Of a stretch of DNA of 64,000 bases, positions 57,243 through 64,000 are shown piece after piece. A program made the position numbers and the translations under genes. Source of the DNA: Methylobacterium aquaticum (lineage in GTDB: Bacteria; Pseudomonadota; Alphaproteobacteria; Rhizobiales; Beijerinckiaceae). The stretch is from the NCBI RefSeq assembly GCF_016804325.1, contig NZ_CP043627.1:5191001-5255000 (forward strand), given 5' to 3'. The notes below the pieces were generated by a model that did no database searches, was not told the DNA's origin, and saw only the letters and a list, made by a program, of their open reading frames with translations. The number at the start of each line of letters is the position of its first letter. Position 1 is the stretch's first letter.

Positions 57243-57387
57243 GGCATGGCGGGGACGGGGCGGGCCCGCCTCCGGCAAAGGCCGGGCTTGCGGGTCCGCC
57301 CCGCCTCTGATCCTCTCTCGCGCCCCGCCCCCGACGGGCGGCGGGCCAGGTCGACATCCCCCGCGAGAACGCCGCGCGAGACCCTTG

Positions 57388-58713
57388 ATGGAATCCTCCG
57401 ACGCCCTGATGGCGCGCTTCCTCGCGCTGCATCCGCGCACCATCGATTTGTCGCTGGGCCGGATCCAGCGCCTGCTCGCGGCGTTGGGGCATCCCGAGCG
57501 GCGGCTGCCGCCGGTGATCCACGTGGCCGGCACCAACGGCAAGGGCTCGACCATCGCCACCATGCGGGCGATCCTGGAGGCCGGTGGGCTCTCGGCCCAC
57601 GTCTACACCTCGCCCCATCTTGTGCGCTTCCACGAGCGCATCCGCCTCGGCGCGGTCGGCGGCGGCCGCTTCGTGCCCGAGGAGCGGCTGGCCGAGGCCT
57701 TCGCCCGCTGCGAGGCGGTGAATGCCGGCGAGCCGATCACGGTCTTCGAGATCACCACCGCGGCGGCCCTGCTGCTCTTCTCCGAGGCGCCCGCCGACGT
57801 GCTGCTGCTCGAGGTCGGCTTGGGCGGCCGGGTCGACGCCACCAACGTCATCGACCGGCCGGCCTGCGCCGTGGTGACGCCGATCGGCCGCGACCATGCG
57901 GAGTATCTCGGCGACACCGTCGAGGCGGTGGCCGGCGAGAAGGCCGGCATCTTCAAGCGCGGCTGCCCGGCGGTGATCGCACCCCAGGACTACGCCCAGG
58001 CCGACGCGGTGCTGTGCGCCCGGGCCGAGGCGGTCGGCGCGACGCCGATCCTCGTCGGCAACCAGGATTTCTCCGCCCACGAGGAGCGCGGCCGGCTGGT
58101 CTACCAGGACGAGGACGGGCTGCTCGATTTGCCGCGGCCGCGGCTTGCCGGGCGCCACCAGATCGTCAATGCCGGCACGGCGATCGCGGCCCTGCGCGCC
58201 GCGGGCTTCGGCGACATCGGCACCGAGGCCTTCGAGGCCGGGCTCGCCGCCGTCGAATGGCCGGGCAGGCTGCAGCGCCTGCGCCGGGGCCGCCTCGCCG
58301 GCCTGGTTCCGGCCGGCTCGGAACTCTGGCTCGACGGCGGCCACAACATCGATGGCGGGCGCATCCTCGCCGCCGCGATGGCGGACCTGCAGGAGCGCGG
58401 CGACGCGCCGCTCGTCCTCGTCAGCGCCCTGCTCGGCACCAAGGACGCCGAAGGATTCCTGGCAAATTTCGCCGGGCTCGCCCGTTTCCTGGTGGCGGTG
58501 CCGCTGCCGGGCCAGCTGGCGGCGCGGCCGGCCGAGGAGGTGGCGGAGATCGCCGGGCGCGTGGGCCTCTCCGCCACGACGGCGCCGAGCGTCGAGGCGG
58601 CCCTGGTCTCGCTCGGCGACCGGGCCTGGGAGCGGCCGCCGCGGGTGCTGATCTGCGGCTCGCTCTACCTCGCGGGCGCCGTGCTCGCCGCCAACGGCAC
58701 CCCCCCGACCTGA
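57388..58713 (+). CDS. folC: Bifunctional folylpolyglutamate/dihydrofolate synthase
   Basis: 441 aa. It adds glutamate to dihydropteroate or folates in an ATP-dependent, Mur-ligase-like reaction. The P-loop is HVAGTNGKGSTIATM near residues 46-60; the metal/second-site motifs VGLGGRVDATNVI and GRDHAEYLGDT and the C-terminal WLDGGHNIDGG are intact. ATG 57388 is preferred over the overlapping TTG one codon earlier. It follows accD by 145 bp, an order common in Rhizobiales and other proteobacteria. Confidence 0.96.
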   Translation: MESSDALMARFLALHPRTIDLSLGRIQRLLAALGHPERRLPPVIHVAGTNGKGSTIATMRAILEAGGLSAHVYTSPHLVRFHERIRLGAVGGGRFVPEERLAEAFARCEAVNAGEPITVFEITTAAALLLFSEAPADVLLLEVGLGGRVDATNVIDRPACAVVTPIGRDHAEYLGDTVEAVAGEKAGIFKRGCPAVIAPQDYAQADAVLCARAEAVGATPILVGNQDFSAHEERGRLVYQDEDGLLDLPRPRLAGRHQIVNAGTAIAALRAAGFGDIGTEAFEAGLAAVEWPGRLQRLRRGRLAGLVPAGSELWLDGGHNIDGGRILAAAMADLQERGDAPLVLVSALLGTKDAEGFLANFAGLARFLVAVPLPGQLAARPAEEVAEIAGRVGLSATTAPSVEAALVSLGDRAWERPPRVLICGSLYLAGAVLAANGTPPT

Positions 58714-58962
58714 CTCGGGCCCCCTGACGCGGCCGGGGAGCCGTGGCGGCGCGAGACAATCCTTACCGCTTCGTAAACGGACCGGGCCGGCAAGATCATT
58801 TTCCGAGGGGGAAACCCGGGATGGTTTGCCGACAGGCTTGACATTTTCCAGGCTCCGCTCGCCGCCCGTGTCGTTGCCGCACCGATGTGGCCGAACTGCT
58901 ACATCGTGCACGAGGGAAATGGTCTAGCTTGGTGTCGATCGGGGAACCTGCTGGGGACCATC

Positions 58963-59874
58963 ATGAAGAAACTCCTGAGTGCTTTCGCTGCCTTCACCGC
59001 GCTGACCGCCGCCGCTTCGGCCGCGGACCTGCCGCGCCGCGTCGCTCCGCCGCCGGTCTTCACGCCGGTGCCGGTCTTCACCTGGACCGGCTTCTACGCC
59101 GGTTTCAACGCCGGCTACGGCTTCAACACCGCTGACACCCGCGCCCCGACCGTGATCGGCGTGCCGGCCGGCACCACCGCCGCCAACAGCGTGTTCATCA
59201 ACCAGTTCGGCCAGCCGGCCACCGGCGTGCTCGCCTTCGGCAACCGCAACAGCAACGACGGCTTCGTCGGCGGCGGCCAGGTCGGCTACAACTACCAGCT
59301 CACCCCGGGCTCGGGCGTGGTCATCGGTATCGAGGCCGACGCCCAGTACGTCGACTTCGGCCGCAGCCGCAACCGCTTCGCCTTCGCGACCGTTCCGGGC
59401 GGCGGCATTGCCCCGGGCACCCTGGTGTTCAACCCGAACGGCATCTCGGGCCTGGACTTCTTCGGCACCGTGCGCGGCCGTCTCGGCTACGCCTGGGACC
59501 GCACCCTCGTGTACGCCACCGGCGGTTTCGCCTACGGCTCGGGCGGTGGTCGCGACTTCGGTCTGACCAACGCGTCGCGTGACGACTTCCAGACCGGCTG
59601 GACCGTCGGCGGCGGCGTCGAGTACGCTCTGCCCACCGACTCGTTCCTGAACTTCTTCCGTTCGTCGGCCGTGACCCTCAAGGTCGAAGGCCTGTACGTG
59701 AAGCTCGACCAGGGCAACCGCAACAACGGCGTGTTCACCCAGACCGCCAACGGCACGCAGTACTCGGTGTTCTCGCCGGGCGTCGTGTCGGTCGGCCCGG
59801 CCAACCTGTACCGTCGCGAGACCGAGTTCGCGGTCGTCCGCGCCGGCCTGAACTACAAGTTCGGCTCGTACTAG
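58963..59874 (+). CDS. Outer-membrane beta-barrel protein
   Basis: 303 aa. The signal peptide MKKLLSAFAAFTALTAAASA is followed by ADLPRR and a Pro-rich stretch. Alternating aromatic/glycine strands begin WTGFYAGFNAGYGFN, with GFVGGGQVGYNYQL and RGRLGYAWDRTLVYATGGFA, ending in LNYKFGSY with the C-terminal aromatic typical of barrels. It belongs to the Omp25/RopB-like porin-superfamily group common in Rhizobiales. Codons are highly biased, suggesting strong expression. A TTGACA at 58838-58843 may be a -35 box. A clear terminator follows. Confidence 0.9.
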   Translation: MKKLLSAFAAFTALTAAASAADLPRRVAPPPVFTPVPVFTWTGFYAGFNAGYGFNTADTRAPTVIGVPAGTTAANSVFINQFGQPATGVLAFGNRNSNDGFVGGGQVGYNYQLTPGSGVVIGIEADAQYVDFGRSRNRFAFATVPGGGIAPGTLVFNPNGISGLDFFGTVRGRLGYAWDRTLVYATGGFAYGSGGGRDFGLTNASRDDFQTGWTVGGGVEYALPTDSFLNFFRSSAVTLKVEGLYVKLDQGNRNNGVFTQTANGTQYSVFSPGVVSVGPANLYRRETEFAVVRAGLNYKFGSY

Positions 59875-59905
59875 GACCTACCATCCGTCACTGCGACGGA
59901 GCGGA

Positions 59906-59929
59906 GCCCGGCCTCACGGCCGGGCTTTT
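59906..59929 (+). terminator. Intrinsic terminator after the outer-membrane protein gene
   Basis: Perfect 8-bp stem GCCCGGCC/GGCCGGGC around a TCAC loop, followed by TTTT, 31 bp after the stop codon. Confidence 0.9.
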
Positions 59930-60013
59930 CGCGTTGTGGGTCCGGGAGAACGCCCCGATGAAGCGGACCGGGATACGCCGCACGACCGCGGCGGGTCCGA
60001 AGGCATCGTCGGT

Positions 60014-60835
60014 ATGGATATCCGAATGGGGACGGAAAAACGGCACGAGGCGCGACACCACCGCGCCGGTCTGTCCGGGCTGGAGGCGATGACCCTCGCT
60101 TCCGCGCGCACCTTCCCGCGTCACGGGCACGACCAGCTGGGGATCGGGGTCATCGTGGCGGGCGGCCACCGCTCATGGAGCGGCCGCGGTCCCGTCGAGG
60201 CCCTCGCGGGCGACGTCATCACCGTCAATCCGGGCGAGATCCACGACGGCGCGCCGATGCGGGCCGAGCCGCGGACTTGGCGGATGCTCTATGTCGAGCC
60301 CCACCTCCTCGATGATCTTCTGCGCGAGACGAGGCCCGGCCGCGTCGAGATCACCTGCCCTGCCGTGAGTGACCGGGCGCTTGCCGCCCATATCACCCGA
60401 CTCTTCGCCGAACTGACCGCGCCCGCCCCGGCACCCCTCGCAATCGAGGAGACGATGGTGCGGGCATTGACGTACCTCGTCTCGCACTACGGCAGCCGCC
60501 CAGTGCCACGTCCGGGGCCACCGCCCTGCGTGAGCCGCGCCCTGCGCCGGATCGAGGAGGCCCCTGAGCGGCCGACGACCCTGGCGGAGCTGGCCGGGCT
60601 GTCGGGGATCGGCCGGTTCCAGCTCCTGCGCGGCTTTTCCCGCGCGGTCGGCACCACGCCGCACGCCTATCTGGTGCAGCAGCGTGTCCGATTGGCCCGC
60701 CGCCTCCTCGCGGCCGGCCGCAACCCCGCGGAAGCCGCAGTGGAATCGGGCTTCGCGGAACAGAGCCACATGACCCGTGCCTTCGTCCGTCAGTTCGGCG
60801 TGACGCCCGCCCGCACCCGGTCGGCCCTCGCCTGA
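60014..60835 (+). CDS. AraC-family transcriptional regulator
   Basis: 273 aa from MDIRMGTEKRHEARHH; ATG 60026 is an alternative start. The N-terminal half is a cupin-type effector domain (FPRHGHDQLGIGVIVAGGHR, then DVITVNPGEIHDGAP). The C-terminal AraC HTH pair is TLAELAGLSGIGRFQLLRGF and VESGFAEQSHMTRAFVRQFG, ending GVTPARTR. The effector is unknown. It is followed after 78 bp by a methyltransferase gene on the same strand, which it might control. Confidence 0.9.
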   Translation: MDIRMGTEKRHEARHHRAGLSGLEAMTLASARTFPRHGHDQLGIGVIVAGGHRSWSGRGPVEALAGDVITVNPGEIHDGAPMRAEPRTWRMLYVEPHLLDDLLRETRPGRVEITCPAVSDRALAAHITRLFAELTAPAPAPLAIEETMVRALTYLVSHYGSRPVPRPGPPPCVSRALRRIEEAPERPTTLAELAGLSGIGRFQLLRGFSRAVGTTPHAYLVQQRVRLARRLLAAGRNPAEAAVESGFAEQSHMTRAFVRQFGVTPARTRSALA

Positions 60836-60913
60836 GGCGCAATCGCGTTCAAGACCGCGGCGCGTCCGCACGCGACAACGCCCATGGAAACCGGACGCGA
60901 CGCGGGGAACGCA

Positions 60914-61738
60914 ATGGGACAGGATCAGACCTATATTCACGGCTACGCGGTGGCGGAGGACCGTCGCCTGCACGATCAGGCGGCGACGCTCGAAGAACTC
61001 CTGCACCACGATCTTACCTTCCCGGCCGGAAGTATCGTGCTGGAGGCAGGGAGCGGGGTCGGAGCCCAGACGATCCCGCTCCTGAGGCGCAACCCCGGCA
61101 TCCGGCTCACCTGCCTGGACAGATCTGCGCCCTCCCTCGACGCGGCCCGGGCGCGTCTCTGCGCGGCCGGCCTGCCCCTCCCCGAATTCCGGCAGGCGGA
61201 TTTGCGCGCGATGCCCTTTTCGGACGGCGCCTTCGATCACGCCTTCGTCTGCTTCGTGCTGGAACACCTGCCGGAGCCGGAAGCGGCCCTCGCCGAGCTA
61301 CGCCGCGTTGTGCGCCCGGGTGGAAGTCTCACGGTGATCGAGGGCGATCATGGTTCCGTCCTCCTCCATCCCGACGACGAGGCCGCCCGGGCGGCGATCG
61401 CCTGCCAGGTGGCGCTGCAGCGGGCGGCCAGCGGGGATGCCCGCATCGGCCGCCGGCTCGCCCCCCTCCTCGTAGGCGCCGGGTTCACCGCGGTACGGGT
61501 TTCGCCGCGCCCGGTTCTTGCCGATGCGACCCGGCCGGCCCTGGTGGATGGGTTCGTCCGCCGCACCTCCACGGCGATGGTCGCCGGAATCCGGGACGAG
61601 GCCATGCAGGCGGGGCTGACCGACGCGGCGGCGTTCGAGGCCGGCTTGCGTGGGCTCCTGCGCACGGCGGAGGGAGACGGCACCTTCGGCTACACGTTCT
61701 TCAAGGCCACGGCCGTCGTCCCGTCCGTTCACCGGTAA
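60914..61738 (+). CDS. SAM-dependent methyltransferase
   Basis: 274 aa from MGQDQTYIHGYAVAEDRRLH, preceded by GGGGAAC at good spacing; an in-frame ATG at 60884 would add ten residues. Class I fold motifs are VLEAGSGVGAQT (motif I), the acidic loop LTCLDRSAPSLDAAR, FRQADLRAMPFSDGAFDHA and LRRVVRPGGSLTVIEGD. The N-terminal HGYA...L-type sequence occurs in UbiE/arsenite-like methyltransferases, but the substrate cannot be assigned. Its 3' end overlaps the end of dctD by 10 bp, tail to tail. Confidence 0.85.
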   Translation: MGQDQTYIHGYAVAEDRRLHDQAATLEELLHHDLTFPAGSIVLEAGSGVGAQTIPLLRRNPGIRLTCLDRSAPSLDAARARLCAAGLPLPEFRQADLRAMPFSDGAFDHAFVCFVLEHLPEPEAALAELRRVVRPGGSLTVIEGDHGSVLLHPDDEAARAAIACQVALQRAASGDARIGRRLAPLLVGAGFTAVRVSPRPVLADATRPALVDGFVRRTSTAMVAGIRDEAMQAGLTDAAAFEAGLRGLLRTAEGDGTFGYTFFKATAVVPSVHR

Positions 61739-63069
61739 TCGTTCGGATCGAGGCCGTGGCGGGCGATCTTGTCGTAGAGGGTCTTGCGGGGCGTCCCCAG
61801 GGCCTCGGCCGCCACCCGCACGTCGCCGCCGGCCATGATCAGCTCGTCGCGGATCAGGCCGCGCTCGTGGCGGTCCATCTGCTCGGCGAGCGTCGCGGGC
61901 TTGGCCGGCTCAGGCACGGCCGGGCCGGTGGGGCTGAGCCCCAAGGCGCAGCGCTCGGCGAAATGGCCGAGCTCGCGGACGTTGCCGGGCCAGTCGTGCC
62001 GGCTCAGATGCTCGCGCATCGCAGGCGTCACCGGCGGCGGCTCGCGGTTGAAGCGGGCGGCGGCCTTGCGCAAGAAGTGCTCGAACAGCAGCGCCACGTC
62101 CTCGCGCCGCTCGCGCAACGGCGGGATCGCCACCGAGACGACGTTCAGGCGGTAATAGAGGTCGTCGCGAAACGTGCCCTGCGCGGCGGCTTGGCCGAGA
62201 TCGATCTTGGTGGCGGCCACCACCCGCATGTCGACGGGCTGGATCGCGTTGGTGCCGAGCGGCTCTACCACCCGCTCCTGCAGCACCCGCAGGAGCTTGA
62301 CCTGAATGTTGAGCGCCATGCTCTCGATTTCGTCGAGGAACAGCGTGCCGCCATCGGCGTGCGCGATGCGCCCGACCCGCTTCTTGAGCGCGCCGGTGAA
62401 GGCGCCGGCCTCGTGGCCGAACAGCTCGCTCTCGACCACCGTGTCGGGGAGCGCCCCGCAATTCATCGCGACGAAGTTGCCCTTGGCCCGGCGGCTCCAG
62501 CGGTGGAGGGCGCTCGCCACCACCTCCTTGCCCGAGCCGGTCTCGCCGAGGACCAGCACGTCGACATCGGCCTGCGCCACCTCGCGCACGAACTGGCGCA
62601 GCCGCGTGATGGCGGGAGAGACGCCGAGGAAGGCCGGATCCTCCGCCACCGCGGCGTCGAGGCGGGCGCGCAACGAGCGGTTCTCCTGCACCAGCGCCCG
62701 GCGCTCGAGGGCCCGGCGCACCGAGGCGACCAGGGTCTCGGCCGGGTAGGGCTTGGCCAGGAAATCGTAGGCGCCCGCGCGCATCGCCCGGACCGCCATG
62801 GTGATGTCGCCGTGGCCGGTGATCAGGATCACCGGCAATTCGGGATCGGCCTCCTGGATCGCCGCGAACAGCCCGAGCCCGTCGAGCCCCGGCAGGCGCA
62901 CGTCGGTGACGACGACGCCCGGCGGATCGGCCAGAATCGCCCGCAGGGCCGATTCGGCGTCGCCATGGGTCTCGACGGAAAAGCCCGCCAGATCCAGGCT
63001 CTGGCCGTTGGCGCGGCGCACCTCCTCCTCGTCGTCGACGAAGATCACCCGGTGGGTTTGGGCGCTCAT
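61729..63069 (-). CDS. dctD: Sigma-54-dependent response regulator DctD
   Basis: 446 aa. The receiver domain (1-120) has Asp12/Asp13, phospho-acceptor Asp56 in VVTDVRLPG, and the conserved Lys in DFLAKPYPAE. The AAA+ domain shows Walker A GETGSGKE, the sigma-54 contact loop GAFTGA and Walker B GGTLFLDEIE. A Fis-type HTH ends the protein (DVRVAAEALGTPRKTLYDKI). It activates C4-dicarboxylate transport genes from sigma-54 promoters after phosphorylation by DctB. Its start overlaps the kinase stop (ATGA). No dctA is visible in the window. Confidence 0.92.
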   Translation of the reverse strand: MSAQTHRVIFVDDEEEVRRANGQSLDLAGFSVETHGDAESALRAILADPPGVVVTDVRLPGLDGLGLFAAIQEADPELPVILITGHGDITMAVRAMRAGAYDFLAKPYPAETLVASVRRALERRALVQENRSLRARLDAAVAEDPAFLGVSPAITRLRQFVREVAQADVDVLVLGETGSGKEVVASALHRWSRRAKGNFVAMNCGALPDTVVESELFGHEAGAFTGALKKRVGRIAHADGGTLFLDEIESMALNIQVKLLRVLQERVVEPLGTNAIQPVDMRVVAATKIDLGQAAAQGTFRDDLYYRLNVVSVAIPPLRERREDVALLFEHFLRKAAARFNREPPPVTPAMREHLSRHDWPGNVRELGHFAERCALGLSPTGPAVPEPAKPATLAEQMDRHERGLIRDELIMAGGDVRVAAEALGTPRKTLYDKIARHGLDPNDYR

Positions 63070-64000
63070 GCGGCTTGTCCCATCGCGGGGGCCAGCGGCA
63101 GCTCGACCCGGAACAGGGCGCCGCCCTCGGGAGAAGCGCCGGCCGACAGGGTGCCGCCGCACTCCTCGACGATGCCGCGGGAGATGGCCAGCCCGAGGCC
63201 GAGGCCGCTCGCCTTGGTGGTGAAGAACGCGTCGAACACCTGGGCGCCCCCCTCGGGCAGCCCGGCCCCATTGTCGCCCACCTCCAGCACCGCGCGCTCC
63301 CCCATGACCCGCACCGTCACGGCGATGCGGGGATCTTTCACGCCCGCGACCGCGTCGAGGGCGTTCTGCACCAGGTTGACCACGACCTGCTCCAGCCGCG
63401 GCCCCTCCCCCAGCACATAGGGCGAGGGCTCGGGGAGCGCGAGGGCGAGGTCGATGCCGGCAAGCCGCCCCTCGACCACCTCGAGGCTCGCCCGCACCAC
63501 GCCGCTGAGCGCCACGGGGTCGCGCCGGCCCGAGGCCTTGCGGGCGAACCCCTTGAGCTGGCGGGTCAGGGCGGCGATGCGCTCGGTCAGGCGGCCGACC
63601 GCGGCGAGGTTCTCGGTCGCCTCGGGAAATCGCTCGCGCTGGATCAGGATGCCGGCATTGTCGGCATAGGAGCGGATGGCGGCGAGCGGCTGGTTGATCT
63701 CGTGCGCCATGCTGGCGGCGAACTGGCCGAGCGCGGCGAGGCGGCCGGCATGGGCGAGCTCGCGCCCGAGGCGCTGGCGCTCGGCCTCCGCCCGCTGGCG
63801 CTCGGCGATCTCGGCCTTGAGCTTGCGGTTCGTCTCGGTCAGCGCCTCCGTCCGCGCCCGCACCCGTTCCTCCAGCTCGATGCGCCGGGCCGCCGCCTCG
63901 GCGAGGCTCGCCCGCAGGCGCCGGCGCCGGCCGACGATCTCGGCGAGCCCGAGGCAGGCGAGGCCGACGGCGAGGCCGGCGATGACCTGGGCCTGGATCC
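63066..64000 (-). CDS. dctB: C4-dicarboxylate sensor histidine kinase DctB (5'-truncated by window edge)
   Basis: About 310 C-terminal residues are present; the sensor domain lies outside. A membrane helix (QVIAGLAVGLACLGLAEIVG) leads into a coiled coil and the kinase core: H-box AASMAHEINQPLAAIRSY, N-box QVVVNLVQNALDA, G1 DNGAGLP and G2 GLGLGLAISRG. The HEINQPLAAI box and coupling to a DctD-like regulator identify it as DctB rather than a general kinase. Start codon not visible. Confidence 0.88.
   Translation of the reverse strand, partial: IQAQVIAGLAVGLACLGLAEIVGRRRRLRASLAEAAARRIELEERVRARTEALTETNRKLKAEIAERQRAEAERQRLGRELAHAGRLAALGQFAASMAHEINQPLAAIRSYADNAGILIQRERFPEATENLAAVGRLTERIAALTRQLKGFARKASGRRDPVALSGVVRASLEVVEGRLAGIDLALALPEPSPYVLGEGPRLEQVVVNLVQNALDAVAGVKDPRIAVTVRVMGERAVLEVGDNGAGLPEGGAQVFDAFFTTKASGLGLGLAISRGIVEECGGTLSAGASPEGGALFRVELPLAPAMGQAA

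Noticed and set aside
55047..57563. 838-codon minus-strand frame over trpA and accD
   Set aside because: Antisense shadow of two well-identified core genes.

Overview
The window is very GC-rich outside a few AT-rich patches. Gene content and order point to an alphaproteobacterium of the Rhizobiales, most likely Methylobacterium or a close relative: a 13-14 gene nuo operon, an alphaproteobacterial-type AccD, a DctB/DctD pair, and trpA-accD-folC order. The genus is inferred from protein resemblance; no search was run.

Layout. (1) 1-13710, minus strand: respiratory complex I operon nuoA-B-C-D-E-F-G-H-I-J-K-L-M, with nuoM cut by the window edge. (2) 14029-16356, minus: a CAP-domain lipoprotein and a Cache-type chemoreceptor. 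(3) 16488-17122: three tandem tRNA-Asp(GTC) genes and one tRNA-Val(TAC). (4) 17076-40842: a 23.7-kb integrated element bounded by a 47-bp direct repeat. The left copy is the 3' part of the intact tRNA-Val gene; the right copy is a detached tRNA fragment. The element holds, in order: an HNH endonuclease gene coupled to a tyrosine integrase; an excisionase-like ORF; a rearrangement junction where two truncated genes meet; a lambda-like tail and lysis module (tail tube, tail chaperone with a canonical -1 slippery heptamer, damaged tape measure fused to a TipJ host-specificity protein, SGNH-esterase fibre, beta-helix spike, GH108 endolysin, three small membrane proteins); a decayed IS66 transposase; and two RTX-repeat secreted proteins, one of them a collagen-like/RTX hybrid. 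No terminase, portal, protease or capsid gene is present.

(5) 41152-46180: core genes tpiA, a PpiD/SurA-type foldase and trpE. (6) 46181-55433: a second accessory block, with an IS5-type remnant, a four-gene MacB-like tripartite export operon, a LuxR-type regulator with an intact-looking acyl-homoserine-lactone pocket and no luxI nearby, then an AT-rich pair (periplasmic pilus-type chaperone and FlhE-like protein). (7) 55434-64000: trpA, accD, folC, an outer-membrane beta-barrel protein, an AraC regulator, a methyltransferase, and dctD/dctB (dctB cut by the edge).

A non-coding palindromic repeat of about 215-250 bp with short terminal inverted repeats occurs twice (41474-41723 and 52906-53120), so it looks like a dispersed MITE-like element. 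The items most worth following are the tRNA-Val element as a whole, its tail-only phage cassette, and its two RTX cargo proteins, especially the collagen/RTX hybrid.
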